Below are positions 53,130 through 62,546 of a stretch of DNA of 64,000 nt, piece by piece. Numbering within the stretch: the stretch's first letter is position 1; each line of letters opens with the position of its first letter. The notes under the pieces are model-generated. The model made no database searches. It worked only from the letters and a program-made list of their open reading frames with translations, and was not told the DNA's origin. This stretch comes from Amycolatopsis mongoliensis (GTDB lineage: Bacteria > Actinomycetota > Actinomycetes > Mycobacteriales > Pseudonocardiaceae): positions 6,634,001 to 6,698,000 of the forward strand of contig NZ_CP127295.1 of the NCBI RefSeq assembly GCF_030285665.1, in the 5' to 3' direction. The position numbers and the translations under genes were made by a program.

Positions 53130-54110
53130 TCAGCCGAGGGGGAACACCGAGGCGGCGTTGGTGTAGATCTTCGCCCGCACTTCGTCGTCGAGGTCCGCCT
53201 CGTCGAGGACTGCGACCGCCGCGCGGGGGCTCCAGCACGGGTGGTCGGTGCCGTACAGGACGTTGTCCGCGCCGTAGTACTCCAGGGCAGTGCGGATGGT
53301 CAGGGCCTGGGGTGCGACGGTGTCGACGAAGATCCGCCGAAGGTAGTGCGACGGCAGTGCCGGCAACCCCTCGATACGGGCGTTCTTGTCGATGCGCCCT
53401 GCTTGGTAGGGGAGCAGGCCACCGGCGTGAGTTTGGACCACGCGCAGCGAAGGGTGCCGCTCCATGACGCCGCTGAAGATGAGCCGCAGGACGGTGACGC
53501 TGGAGTCGAGCAGACGGCCCAGCGAGCGTTGCAGGCCGTCGGCGTAGCCGGTGAGCACGTCGTTGAACGCAAGGTCCGTCGGGTGGATGATCAGCGGTAC
53601 CCCCAGCTCGGCGACGCGGGCGTAAAAGGGTTCCAGCCGCTCCTGGTCGACGGTCTCCTCACCGATCATCGAGGGCAGGTTCACACCGCGCAGGTCCAAT
53701 GAGCGCACGGCGTGGTCGAGCACGGCCAACGCGGCCGAGGTGTCCTGCAACGGAACCGCGGCGGTGCCGAAGAACCTGCCCGCGTGGGTCCGCTGAGCCT
53801 TCGCGATCTCTTCGTTGTACGCGTGCGCCTCGTCGAGCGCTTCGGTCGCGGGCATCTGGTCGAGCATCCCGGCCAGCACGCCCGTGGTGCAGACGACGAC
53901 GGTGTCCGGGCCGGTCGCGGCTCGCGCGGTTTCGAGTCCGAGTTCGAGATCGAACCAGATCGCCGGGAGCGGGATGAACCCGCGACCGTCGTGGTAGCGG
54001 TACCGGTAGCCGTCGCCGACGCGTTCGGTACGGGGGTAGGCGCTGCGCGCCGCCATCGTTTCGAAGTGGGACCGGGGGAACCAGTGGAAGTGGGAGTCCA
54101 CCACGCGCAT
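53130..54110 (-). CDS. amidohydrolase family protein (ACMSD-like)
   Basis: A 326-residue metal-dependent amidohydrolase. The metal ligands are visible as DSHFHW at residues 5-10 (HxH), IIHPTD near 178, VVQTHAGG near 228 and YGTDHPCWSP near 285. This is the amidohydrolase-2 group that includes ACMSD and related decarboxylases and hydrolases. It is the last gene of the hydantoinase-type island, 11 bases after the PaaX-family stop. It would act on a ring-opened or decarboxylatable intermediate; the substrate is unknown. Confidence 0.87.
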   Translation of the reverse strand: MRVVDSHFHWFPRSHFETMAARSAYPRTERVGDGYRYRYHDGRGFIPLPAIWFDLELGLETARAATGPDTVVVCTTGVLAGMLDQMPATEALDEAHAYNEEIAKAQRTHAGRFFGTAAVPLQDTSAALAVLDHAVRSLDLRGVNLPSMIGEETVDQERLEPFYARVAELGVPLIIHPTDLAFNDVLTGYADGLQRSLGRLLDSSVTVLRLIFSGVMERHPSLRVVQTHAGGLLPYQAGRIDKNARIEGLPALPSHYLRRIFVDTVAPQALTIRTALEYYGADNVLYGTDHPCWSPRAAVAVLDEADLDDEVRAKIYTNAASVFPLG

Positions 54111-54121
54111 GTCGAGCCTCC

Positions 54122-54964
54122 TCAGCTCAGCCGGTGCTCGGCGAGGATGCCGGCGAAGATCCGGTCGGCATCCCCTCGGTAGGTCTCGTGCAAGGTGCGG
54201 AACAGCTCGTGGCACCGCGCGGCCGGCCAGTCGCGCGGCAGGTGCTTGGCGGGCAGCCGCGGCGTCTCGCGCAGCAGCTGCCGCCACGCGGACACGAGGA
54301 CGAGATCGCGGCCGAGGGCGTCGGTGGCTTCGGGTGCGGGGCGGGCCACGTTCCAGGTTCGCAGGAACCGGTGGTACCGCTCGGCGAGCTCGCCGAGGTG
54401 CCAGGTGCGGGAGATCATGCCCTCGACGTCGGCGAACTTCGGGTAGGCGGTGAAGACTTCGACGTGCTGGTCGACACCGGCGCCGGGCAGCTGCGAGAGG
54501 ATCGCCGAGACGTCCCGTTCGCCCGGCGCGAGCCACACCCCGTCGCGCAGCAGCCCGAAGCTCTCCCAGGCCAGCCGCCGTCGCAGCAGGTGGCGTTCCT
54601 TGCGGTGGGTCTCGGGCAGCGTGAAGGACAGGATGGTCCACGCGCCTTCGGGCCGCGGCTCGTCGACGGTGTCGTGGAACGTGCGGTCCTGCTGCCGGCG
54701 CACGACGTCGAGCCCCACCTCCGACGCGCGGAAGGTCGCGGCGCGGCCCCGGCGCGAGCGCTCCAGCAGCCCGCGCTCGGTCATCCGCGCCACGGTGAGC
54801 CGCGTGGCGTGCGCGGACACGCCGATCCGCGCCAGCACGTCGATGTACCCCGCCGTCGAGATCTCGGGGTTCTCGTCGAGGCAGTAGCGGCCGATCATCG
54901 TCAGCAGCACCGTCTGCGGGGTCGGAGCCCGGCTCAGGTCGGGCTCCGTTCGGTCGGTGGTCAG
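54122..54964 (-). CDS. PaaX-family transcriptional regulator, probable CTG start
   Basis: A regulator of about 280 residues. The winged helix is QTVLLTMIGRYCLDENPEIS, IDVLARIGVSAHATRLTVAR and ERGLLERSRRGRAATFRASE. The centre has PEGAWTILSFTLPETHRKER and the end WRQLLRETPRLPAKHLPRDW. There is no ATG or GTG close to AGGAGG. The in-frame CTG at 54964 lies six bases after it and overlaps the upstream stop as CTGA, so I take it as the start. The next option, GTG 54910, would cut into the conserved N-terminus. It probably represses the island it sits in, in response to a CoA ester. Confidence 0.8.
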   Translation of the reverse strand: MTTDRTEPDLSRAPTPQTVLLTMIGRYCLDENPEISTAGYIDVLARIGVSAHATRLTVARMTERGLLERSRRGRAATFRASEVGLDVVRRQQDRTFHDTVDEPRPEGAWTILSFTLPETHRKERHLLRRRLAWESFGLLRDGVWLAPGERDVSAILSQLPGAGVDQHVEVFTAYPKFADVEGMISRTWHLGELAERYHRFLRTWNVARPAPEATDALGRDLVLVSAWRQLLRETPRLPAKHLPRDWPAARCHELFRTLHETYRGDADRIFAGILAEHRLS

Positions 54965-56325
54965 GACGAACCTCCTGGTTTCGCGCCCGCCGCGGCGTTT
55001 TCCGGCGGCCGCACGAACGTACCGCTGAGCAGAGGCAGCACGTGCTCGCGCAGCGCCGAGACCCCCGCACCGGGGCGCAGCAGCGACTCGGCGACGGCCC
55101 GGGCCCGCTCCGAGCCGAGCTCTCGCGTCGCGAGCGTCGTGAACTTCGCGACGATCTCGTCGTGGGACAGGGGATTCCCCGGGTCGCCCCGCGCATCGAG
55201 CCGGTCCGCGGTGGCGACGCCCGAAACGGTCGTGAGTTCGACGCGTGCGCCCCACTTCGCCGGGTACGCGGCCGTGAGGTCGCCGGCCGGTTCCACGCGC
55301 ACGACGCGCGCGAGTTCGAGCACGGTGTCGTCGCGCAGCGCCGCGTCGTCGAAGTCCCACGGCGTGCAGTGCCCGCGGATCGCCGCGATCGCCAGCACGA
55401 ACTGCGCGCTGCCCAGGGCGCTCAGCGGAGAGGAGAACGGCGGCGGGCGGTCGACGATCCCGGCCAGCTGGGCCGGCAGCAGACAGGTGAGCCGCCGCAC
55501 CTCGCCCGGCCGCCAGCCGCCGGCCCGGCGTAGCTCGAGCACGGCGTCGATCGCGCCCTGCAGGTGTTTCGCGCCCGCGTGGGGCTTGAGGCTGGTCCCG
55601 GGGGTCAGGTACGGCTCGGGCAGCCGGAGGCTCTCGCGCCGCAGCGGGGACCGCGGGGCGTCGAGGATGTCGAGCGGGCCGGTCCAGCCGGAGTCGGCGG
55701 CGAGGAACGCGGTGACCGCCCGCTCGGCGGCGAACCCGGCGAGCAGGTACTTGCCGTCGGCCCGGTCGGTCGCGCCCGCGATCGAACCGCCTGCGTGCTG
55801 CGCGGCGAGCGCGATCGCCGACGCGGTGACCTCCGGCGGCCGGTCCAGCAGGACGGCGGCCGCCGCGGCGGCGCCCAGCGGGGCCAGCAGCGCGGTCGGC
55901 CACCAGCCCCGCTGGATCAGCCGGTCGCCCCCGATCACCGCCCCCGCGGCGAGCGCCACTTCGTAGCCGGCGAGGTACGCGCGTTCGTACTCGTCGGCCG
56001 AAGCGCCGGGCCGCGCGGGCAGCACCGCGAGCGTCGCCGGCAGGACCACGCAGCCGGGGCACAGCACCGCGCCGCGGTGGATGTCGCCTGCTTCCCAGGC
56101 GTGCGCGTACACCCCGCCGACGAAGGCCGTGCGCCGCGCGGCGCCGAACTCCGGCGACAGGGTGCGCGCGAGCCCGGCCACCGAGCCCTCGATCGTGCTG
56201 CGGCCGGCGACCAGGGCGCCGACGGCGTCGGTGAGGTGGGCCCGGACGGTGGCCCGGACCGCGGGCGGCATCGCCACCGCGGCGACCGCATGCGCCCGGG
56301 CGGCGAGCTCACCGACGAGCGACAT
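54961..56325 (-). CDS. MmgE/PrpD-family protein
   Basis: A 454-residue member of the family of 2-methylcitrate dehydratase, cis-aconitate decarboxylase and iminodisuccinate epimerase. HLTDAVGALVAGRSTIEGSV near residue 30, GGVYAHAWEAGDIHRGAVLC-PGCVVLPATLA near 70, SLKPHAGAKHLQGAIDAVLE near 245 and NPLSHDEIVAKFTTLA near 400 are the conserved regions. It overlaps the hydantoinase B gene by 17 bases and is coupled to the PaaX gene. A dehydratase or isomerase role on a dicarboxylate-like intermediate is likely from family knowledge. Confidence 0.88.
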   Translation of the reverse strand: MSLVGELAARAHAVAAVAMPPAVRATVRAHLTDAVGALVAGRSTIEGSVAGLARTLSPEFGAARRTAFVGGVYAHAWEAGDIHRGAVLCPGCVVLPATLAVLPARPGASADEYERAYLAGYEVALAAGAVIGGDRLIQRGWWPTALLAPLGAAAAAAVLLDRPPEVTASAIALAAQHAGGSIAGATDRADGKYLLAGFAAERAVTAFLAADSGWTGPLDILDAPRSPLRRESLRLPEPYLTPGTSLKPHAGAKHLQGAIDAVLELRRAGGWRPGEVRRLTCLLPAQLAGIVDRPPPFSSPLSALGSAQFVLAIAAIRGHCTPWDFDDAALRDDTVLELARVVRVEPAGDLTAAYPAKWGARVELTTVSGVATADRLDARGDPGNPLSHDEIVAKFTTLATRELGSERARAVAESLLRPGAGVSALREHVLPLLSGTFVRPPENAAAGAKPGGSS

Positions 56326-58051
56326 CGGCCTGCGCGGTCCGGAGCCGCCCGGTCTCCGGCTCGTCGACGCGCCCGTCGCCGGTCAGCGCGACGCCGTAGT
56401 GCTCACGCGCGGCCGCGGCGGTCACGAACCCGTCGGCCACGTCCTCGGCGACGTCGGCAGCGGGCCGTTCCCACGGATGCCCCCAGCCCCCGCCGCCCGC
56501 GGTGCGGAAGGTGATCTTCGACCCCGCCCGCAGCGCGAGCCCGGTGTGCTTCTTCACGTGCTCCGGCGGCCCGCCCGGCTGCGTGACGATCGTGTCGTTG
56601 ACCGCGCCCGGCTGCCCGCCGCGCAGACCCCACGGCGGGCAGGTCGTGCGCTCGTTCGCGATGTTGGTGAACATCGCCTGCTGCGGCTCCACGTCGATCT
56701 CCAGGCCCAGCCCGCCGCGGTGGCGGCCCGCGCCACCACTGTCGGCGCGCAGCTCGTGGCGCGTGAACACCAAGGGGTAGCGCGCTTCCTGGATCTCGAT
56801 GGGGATGTTGCGCACGTCGCCCTGGCACACCGACACGCACGCGCTCGGGCCGTCCCCGACCGGGCGCCCGCCCCAGCCGCCGCCGTTGATGTTGAGGCAC
56901 ACGAACCGCGAGCCGGTCTTCTCGTCGATCCCGTGGAACGTGAAGCCCGACATGTCGCCCTTGTGCGCGGCCGGCACCTGCTCGGGCAGTGCGTCGGCGA
57001 GCGCCCGGATGATCGTGTCGACGACCGTGGGCAGCGAGATGCTCCACTGCCCGAGCGCGGCGGGCGGCTTCGCGTTGAGCAGCTTTCCTTCCGGCAGCAC
57101 CACGCGCAGGTTGCGGAACGAGCCTTCGTCGACAGGGTGGGTCGGCAGGGTCAGCATCTTGAACGCCACGCGCGCGGCGGCGACCCCACCCGACTTCCCG
57201 GCGTTAAGCGGGCCCTTGACCTGCTCGTTGATGCCGGAGAAGTCGATCGTGAGCTCGTCGCCCGCGACGATCACCTTGATGTCGAGGGTGATGCGCTTGT
57301 CGAGGTCCTGTCCGTCGTTGTCCATCCAGGCCGATGCGGTGTACTCGCCGTCGGCCATCTGCGCGACCGCGTGGCGCGAGAGGCGTTCCGACTGGTTGCG
57401 CATCTCGGTGATGCAGGCCATGACCGTGTCGAGGCCGTAGCGCTCGCACAGCTCGGCGATGCGCCGCTCGCCGAGGCGGCAGGCCGCGATCGCCGCGCGC
57501 AGGTCCCCCAGCGACGACTCCGGGATGCGGATGTTGTCCTTGAGGATCTGCATCACGTCGGCGTCCCACTCGCCGGCCTTCAGCACCTTGATCGAACGCA
57601 GCTGCAGGCCCTCGGAGTAGATGTCCGTGGTGGCGGTGGAGCCGAAGCCGATGCGGGAGCCGCCGATGTCGACCCAGTGGGCGCGCACCGCGGGGAACGC
57701 CACGACCTTGCCGCCGACGAAGATCGGCGTGTAGACGACGACGTTGTTGAGGTGCTGGCCCGCGACGTACGGGTAGTTCATCACCAGCGCGTCGCCGGGC
57801 TCGAAGCCGTCGAGGCCGTGACGTTCGATGCCGTCGGCGACCGAGACTCCGAGGTCGGCGAGGAAGATCGGCAGGCCGCCGAGGTTCTGGGCGATGAGCT
57901 CGCCCGCGGTGTCGACCAGGCCGACGCAGTAGTCCTGGACCTCGAAGATCATCGGGTTGTAGGCGGCGCGGCGCAGCGCGGTGGCCATTTCGTCGGAATA
58001 CGCCACGAGCGCGCAGCGCACCACTTCGAGGGTGACGGGATCGATGGTCAT
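56309..58051 (-). CDS. hydantoinase B / oxoprolinase-family subunit
   Basis: A 580-residue protein starting MTIDPVTLEVVRCALVAYSD, with RRAAYNPMIFEVQDYCVGLV, GDALVMNYPYVAGQHLNNVV, a KGPLNAGKSGGVAAARVAFK segment, GGWGGRPVGDGPSACVSVCQ and the C-terminal FRTAGGGGWGHPWERP. This is the B subunit of the ATP-dependent hydantoinase / acetophenone carboxylase / caprolactamase superfamily. Its ATG overlaps the stop of the A subunit (ATGA). Together they would couple ATP hydrolysis to opening a lactam or cyclic amide, or to a carboxylation. Confidence 0.9.
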   Translation of the reverse strand: MTIDPVTLEVVRCALVAYSDEMATALRRAAYNPMIFEVQDYCVGLVDTAGELIAQNLGGLPIFLADLGVSVADGIERHGLDGFEPGDALVMNYPYVAGQHLNNVVVYTPIFVGGKVVAFPAVRAHWVDIGGSRIGFGSTATTDIYSEGLQLRSIKVLKAGEWDADVMQILKDNIRIPESSLGDLRAAIAACRLGERRIAELCERYGLDTVMACITEMRNQSERLSRHAVAQMADGEYTASAWMDNDGQDLDKRITLDIKVIVAGDELTIDFSGINEQVKGPLNAGKSGGVAAARVAFKMLTLPTHPVDEGSFRNLRVVLPEGKLLNAKPPAALGQWSISLPTVVDTIIRALADALPEQVPAAHKGDMSGFTFHGIDEKTGSRFVCLNINGGGWGGRPVGDGPSACVSVCQGDVRNIPIEIQEARYPLVFTRHELRADSGGAGRHRGGLGLEIDVEPQQAMFTNIANERTTCPPWGLRGGQPGAVNDTIVTQPGGPPEHVKKHTGLALRAGSKITFRTAGGGGWGHPWERPAADVAEDVADGFVTAAAAREHYGVALTGDGRVDEPETGRLRTAQADVARR

Positions 58052-60111
58052 GCGGGGCTCCCCACGGAGACGACGAGCGAAAGATCGGGGGCGACGGTCA
58101 GCGTGTCGCCGGGGTGGAAGACGACCGACGACGTGGCTTCCTGGACCACGGCCGGGCCGGTGATCCGGTGGCCGGGCCGCAGCGTCTCCCGTTCGTAGAC
58201 CGGACAGGACACGGGTTCGGGGCCGCCGCCGTGCAGGACGACGGGCCGGTGCTCGACGGGCTCCGGCTCGCCGGCTGCCGCTTCGGTCTCCGTCGCCGTG
58301 CCGGCCGAGGTTTCCAGCGGCAGGGTGATCACCGTGCGGACGCCGACGGCTTCCACGGTTTCGTCCGACGCGTGGTGCCCGTAGAGCCGGTCGTGCAGTT
58401 CGTCGAACAGCGCGCGCACTTCGGCGTGGTTCGCGATCGACAGTCCCTCGTCCGGCACCGGCACGGGGATCGTGAACTCCTGGCCCTGGTAACGCAGCTC
58501 GAGGAAGTGCTGCAGCACGGGCGGGTGCGCCGGCTCGCCGACGTCGCCCCGCAGCCGCGCCCAGGCTTCCGCACCGAGCGCCTTGATGATGATCGCGTAC
58601 TGCTCCACGGTCGACGTTTCGAACTTCGCCAGTGACGTGCGGGTGAGGTCGTGGCGGACCTCGGAGTAGAGCATGCCCTTGGCGGAGAACTGGCCGGGCA
58701 ACACGGGGACCACGACCGTGCCGATGGTCAGTTCGCGGGCGATCGACACCGCGTGCAGCGGTCCGGCGCCGCCGGTGGCCACGAGCGCGAACGTGCGCGG
58801 GTCCTCGCCCTTCTCCACGGACACGGCACGCACGGCCAGCGACATCTGCGCGTCGGCGATCGTCACGATCCCCAGTGCGGCCGCCATCAGGTCGAGCCCC
58901 AGCGGTTCGGCGACGTGCGTGCGGATGGCTTCCTCGGCGGCCGCGCGGTCGAGCGGCATTTCACCGCCGAGGAACCGGCTCGCGCCGAGGCGCCCGAGCA
59001 CGAGGTTGGCGTCGGTGACCGTCGGCCGGTCGCCGCCGCGGCCGTAGCAGGCGGGGCCGGGTGCCGCGCCGGCGCTGACCGGGCCCACCTTCAGCGCGCC
59101 GGCCGGGTCGACCCACGCGATGCTGCCACCGCCGGAGCCGACCTCGACGATGTTGACGACCGGCAGCGCCATCGGGTGGCCGGTCGCGTAGCCGCCGATG
59201 AAGTAGCCGGGGTTGATGTCGACCTCGCCGTCCTTCACGAGGCTCGTCTTGGCCGTGGTGCCGCCCATGTCGAACGAGATCAGCCGAGGCAGGTCGAGAC
59301 CCGCGGCGAGGGCCGACGCGCCGATCACCCCCGCGACCGGCCCCGACTCCATCATGCGCACGGGGCTCCGGCGCGCGGTCTCGACGGACATGATGCCGCC
59401 GTTGGACTGCATGATGAGCAGCCGCCCGCGGAAGCCGCGGTCGGCGAGGCGCTGGGTGAGCGAGTCGAGGTACCGCGACACGACCGGTCCGACGTAGGCG
59501 TTCAGCACCGTGGTCGAGGTCCGCTCGTACTCGCGGTACTCGCGCATGATCCGGTGCGACAGCGTCACGTACGCCTCGGGCCACAGCTCGGCGAACAGGC
59601 GGCCCAGTTCGAGCTCGTGTTCCGGGTTGGCGTACGCGTGCAGCAGGCACACCGCCACCGACCGGACGCCGGACTCCTTCAGCTCCTCGATCAGCTGCCG
59701 CGCACCTCCGGTGTCGAGCGGGGTGCGCACGCTGCCGTCGACGAGCACGCGCTCGCGCACCTCGCGCCGCAGCCGCCGCGGCACGAGCGGGTCGGGCTTG
59801 CCGAAGAACAGGTTGTACGGCTCGGACCGGTTGCCGCGCCCGATCTCGTAGACGTCGCGGAACCCCTCGGTCGTGATCAGCGCGGTGGCGGCGCCGGCGC
59901 GCTGCAGCACGGTGTTGATGGCGATCGTGGAGCCGTGCAGGAACAGCTCGGTGTCCGGCAGGTGCGCGCCGAGCTTGTCGAGGCCGTCGAGTACCCCCTC
60001 GGCGTGGTCGTGCGGCGTGGTCAGGGTCTTGGCTGTGCTGAACACGCCGTGTTCGTCCACGGCGGTCAGGTCGGTGAACGTCCCGCCGATGTCGGCGGCG
60101 ATCTGCTTCAC
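58048..60111 (-). CDS. hydantoinase A / oxoprolinase-family ATPase subunit
   Basis: A 687-residue protein. The start is GTG 60111 (VKQIAADIGGTFTDLTAVDE) with GAGG upstream. Conserved parts are FLHGSTIAINTVLQRAGAAT near 65, NAYVGPVVSRYLDSL, LLIMQSNGGIMSVETARRSP near 245, SFDMGGTTAKTSLVKDGEVD near 290 and VATGGAGPLHAVSIARELTI near 450. The two glycine-rich motifs bind ATP as in the actin-like fold. It partners the B subunit downstream. An importer operon lies directly upstream with a 23-base gap, so the complex probably acts on the imported compound. Confidence 0.9.
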   Translation of the reverse strand: MKQIAADIGGTFTDLTAVDEHGVFSTAKTLTTPHDHAEGVLDGLDKLGAHLPDTELFLHGSTIAINTVLQRAGAATALITTEGFRDVYEIGRGNRSEPYNLFFGKPDPLVPRRLRREVRERVLVDGSVRTPLDTGGARQLIEELKESGVRSVAVCLLHAYANPEHELELGRLFAELWPEAYVTLSHRIMREYREYERTSTTVLNAYVGPVVSRYLDSLTQRLADRGFRGRLLIMQSNGGIMSVETARRSPVRMMESGPVAGVIGASALAAGLDLPRLISFDMGGTTAKTSLVKDGEVDINPGYFIGGYATGHPMALPVVNIVEVGSGGGSIAWVDPAGALKVGPVSAGAAPGPACYGRGGDRPTVTDANLVLGRLGASRFLGGEMPLDRAAAEEAIRTHVAEPLGLDLMAAALGIVTIADAQMSLAVRAVSVEKGEDPRTFALVATGGAGPLHAVSIARELTIGTVVVPVLPGQFSAKGMLYSEVRHDLTRTSLAKFETSTVEQYAIIIKALGAEAWARLRGDVGEPAHPPVLQHFLELRYQGQEFTIPVPVPDEGLSIANHAEVRALFDELHDRLYGHHASDETVEAVGVRTVITLPLETSAGTATETEAAAGEPEPVEHRPVVLHGGGPEPVSCPVYERETLRPGHRITGPAVVQEATSSVVFHPGDTLTVAPDLSLVVSVGSPA

Positions 60112-60134
60112 GGGATACCTCTTCTTCGAAGGAG

Positions 60135-60923
60135 TCAGGGGAGTTCGGTGCGCCAGGAGTCGGCGAGGGCTTCGAGCCCGCGGGCCAGCACGTTGAGCAG
60201 GACGCCCGCCACGATCACCACGAACACCGACGCGAGCACGTCCGTGGTGCCGAGGTGGCCGGCGAAGAAGCTGATGTTGTAGCCGATCCCGCCGTCGCCC
60301 GCGAAGAACTCGCCGACGACGACCCCGACGAGCCCGCGGCCGACGCCGAGGCGCAGCCCGGCCATCACCGTCGGAACGGACGCCGGCAGAATCACCTTGC
60401 GCAGCAACGCGGTCTCGCCCGCGCCGAACGACACGGCCGTGCGGATCAGCGCCGGGTCGACGTTGCGCACGCCCTGCGCCGAGTTGACGACCACCGGCAC
60501 CACGGACATCAGGAACGCGATGGCGACCACCGCCGGGCTGCCGAGGCCGAACACCAGCACCAGCAACGGGAACATCGCGACGACGGGCGCCGAGTACAGC
60601 AGCCACACGTACGGCTCGACCACGTAGTCGACGTAGCGGTAGCGGCCCATCAGCAATCCCAGCGCGACGCCCGCGACCGCTGCGACGCCGAACCCGACGG
60701 CCAGCTCCAGCGCGCTGCGACCGAGGCTGCGCAGCAGCAGCCCGGAGCCGATCTGGTCGCCCAGCGACGCGGCGACGAGCGCGGGGGAGGAGGTGAGGAA
60801 CGGGTTCACGAGGCCGGCCCACACGGCGATCTGCCACAGCAGCGCGACGAGCACGAGGAACCCGCCGCCGAGCAGGAGCGGCATCGCCTTCTCCGGCACG
60901 CGCCGGCGCACAAGGGTGGTCAT
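60135..60923 (-). CDS. ABC transporter permease (NitT/TauT type), second subunit
   Basis: A 262-residue permease with about six helices. LLYSAPVVAMFPLLVLVFGL and NSAQGVRNVDPALIRTAVSF-GAGETALLRKVILPASVPTVM are the conserved permease region, with the EAA-type coupling loop. It ends LARGLEALADSWRTELP. It starts at ATG 60923, five bases after the stop of the other permease gene. The two permeases differ in sequence, so the importer is heterodimeric. Confidence 0.9.
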   Translation of the reverse strand: MTTLVRRRVPEKAMPLLLGGGFLVLVALLWQIAVWAGLVNPFLTSSPALVAASLGDQIGSGLLLRSLGRSALELAVGFGVAAVAGVALGLLMGRYRYVDYVVEPYVWLLYSAPVVAMFPLLVLVFGLGSPAVVAIAFLMSVVPVVVNSAQGVRNVDPALIRTAVSFGAGETALLRKVILPASVPTVMAGLRLGVGRGLVGVVVGEFFAGDGGIGYNISFFAGHLGTTDVLASVFVVIVAGVLLNVLARGLEALADSWRTELP

Positions 60924-60928
60924 CGGGG

Positions 60929-61756
60929 TCACCTCTCCCACGACGTGGCGGCGGTCCCGAGCACGCGCAGCAGTTGCGTGAGGGCGTACCCGAACACCGC
61001 GACCACGAGGGTCAGGAACATCAACGTGGCGACGTCGAAGCTCTGGCCGTAGGTGGCGATCAGCTGGCCGACGCCGTCGGTGCCGCCGTAGAGCTCGGCG
61101 ACGATCACGGCGATCACGCCGCGGCCCGCGCCGAGGCGCAGCCCGGCCATGATCGTCGGCAGCGCGCCGGGCAGCAGCACCTTGCCGAACATCGCGCCGC
61201 CGCCCGCGCAGAACGCGCGGGCCACCTGCACGAGCTTCGGGTCCGTCTCGCGAATGCCGGCCATCGCGTTCACCGCGATCGTGATCACGGCCTCGATGAA
61301 CACCATCGCGATCTTCGACGCCTCCCCGATGCCGAGCGCGAGCACCACGAGCGGCAGCAACGCCAGCGACGGCGTCACGTACAGCGCGACCAGCGCGGGC
61401 TCGAGCGTCTGCCGGATCCGCAGCTTCCAGCCCATCAGCATGCCCACCGGCACGCCGACGAGAATCGCCGGCGCGAAGCCCGCGAAGAACTCGACGAGCG
61501 TCGTCTGCGCGTTCTTCCCCAGCTCGCCCGAGCTCAGCAGGTCCCCGCCGGCCCGCACGATCGCCGACGGCGTGCTGGTGAACTGCACGTCGACCAGGCC
61601 CGTCTGCCCGGCCAGCTGCCACAGCGCCAGCACCACGACCACACTGCCGAGCACGAACCGCGCGCGCACCGGAGGGACCCAGCGCAGGCCCACCGCGCGG
61701 GGCGGCGGCGCCGCGACGACCGGGCGCGGGGGTCGCGTTCGCAGGCCCGGTGTCAT
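60929..61756 (-). CDS. ABC transporter permease (NitT/TauT type), first subunit
   Basis: A 275-residue permease. FVLGSVVVVLALWQLAGQTG is the first helix, ALYVTPSLALLPLVVLALGI the third, and IRETDPKLVQVARAFCAGGG-AMFGKVLLPGALPTIMAGLR the EAA loop. ATG 61756 overlaps the stop of the ATPase gene (ATGA). The Arg/Pro-rich N-terminus is cytoplasmic. Confidence 0.9.
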   Translation of the reverse strand: MTPGLRTRPPRPVVAAPPPRAVGLRWVPPVRARFVLGSVVVVLALWQLAGQTGLVDVQFTSTPSAIVRAGGDLLSSGELGKNAQTTLVEFFAGFAPAILVGVPVGMLMGWKLRIRQTLEPALVALYVTPSLALLPLVVLALGIGEASKIAMVFIEAVITIAVNAMAGIRETDPKLVQVARAFCAGGGAMFGKVLLPGALPTIMAGLRLGAGRGVIAVIVAELYGGTDGVGQLIATYGQSFDVATLMFLTLVVAVFGYALTQLLRVLGTAATSWER

Positions 61757-62532
61757 GACGTCACCGGTTCCCCGGCCGCCGTGCCGAACAACAGGTCGGC
61801 CAGGTGCGTGCGGTACTTGCCGAACGCCTCGCTCGCGCGCACGGCGGCGTCGCGCGGGCGGGGCAGGTCGATGTCGATCACCTCGACCACGTGGCTCGGG
61901 CTGCCGCCCATCACGAGCACGCGGTCGGCGAGGAACACGGCCTCGTCGATGCCGTGCGTCACGAACAGCACCGTCTTCCGGTCCAGGTCCCAGATCCGCA
62001 GCAGCTCACCGGCCATCAGCTCGCGCGTCTGCGCGTCCAGAGCGCCGAACGGCTCGTCCATCAGCAGCACCTGGGGGTCGGTGGCGAGCGCGCGGGCGAT
62101 GCCGACGCGCTGGCGCATGCCCCCGGAGAGCTGGTGCGGGTGGGCCTGTTCGCGACCGGCGAGGCCGACCAGGTCGATGAAGTGCCGTGCGCGGTCCAGC
62201 CGGATGGATTTGTCGACGCCCTGCATCTCGAGCCCGAACGCGACGTTCGCGAGGATGGTGCGCCACGGCATGAGCGACGCGTCCTGGAACACCACGCCGC
62301 GGTCGGGGCCGGGCTTCGTCACGACCTGGTCGCCGATGCGGATTTCTCCGCCGGACGGGCGCAGCAGGCCGTCGGCGGCCAGCAGCACGCTGCTCTTGCC
62401 GCAGCCGCTGGCCCCGACGATCGTCACGAACTCGCCGTCCTCGACGTGTGCGTCGAAGCCGTCGACCGCGACGAACGGGCCCGCCTTGCCGGCGTAGGAG
62501 ATCCGCAAGCGGTCGAAGGTGATGTCGGCCAT
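61753..62532 (-). CDS. ABC transporter ATPase (NitT/TauT type)
   Basis: A 259-residue ATPase. Walker A is GASGCGKSSVLLAADGL near 40, the Q-loop is GVVFQDASLMPWRTI, the signature is QLSGGMRQRVGIARALATDP near 135, Walker B is LLMDEPFGALDAQT and the H-loop is VLFVTHGIDEAV. GGAGGG precedes ATG 62532. It is the second gene of the importer, 14 bases after the binding protein. Confidence 0.93.
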   Translation of the reverse strand: MADITFDRLRISYAGKAGPFVAVDGFDAHVEDGEFVTIVGASGCGKSSVLLAADGLLRPSGGEIRIGDQVVTKPGPDRGVVFQDASLMPWRTILANVAFGLEMQGVDKSIRLDRARHFIDLVGLAGREQAHPHQLSGGMRQRVGIARALATDPQVLLMDEPFGALDAQTRELMAGELLRIWDLDRKTVLFVTHGIDEAVFLADRVLVMGGSPSHVVEVIDIDLPRPRDAAVRASEAFGKYRTHLADLLFGTAAGEPVTS

Positions 62533-62546
62533 CGGGTTCCCTCCGC

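Noticed and set aside
58651..60282. Long plus-strand frame opposite hydantoinase A
   Set aside because: Shadow composition and no motifs, opposite a clear enzyme gene.
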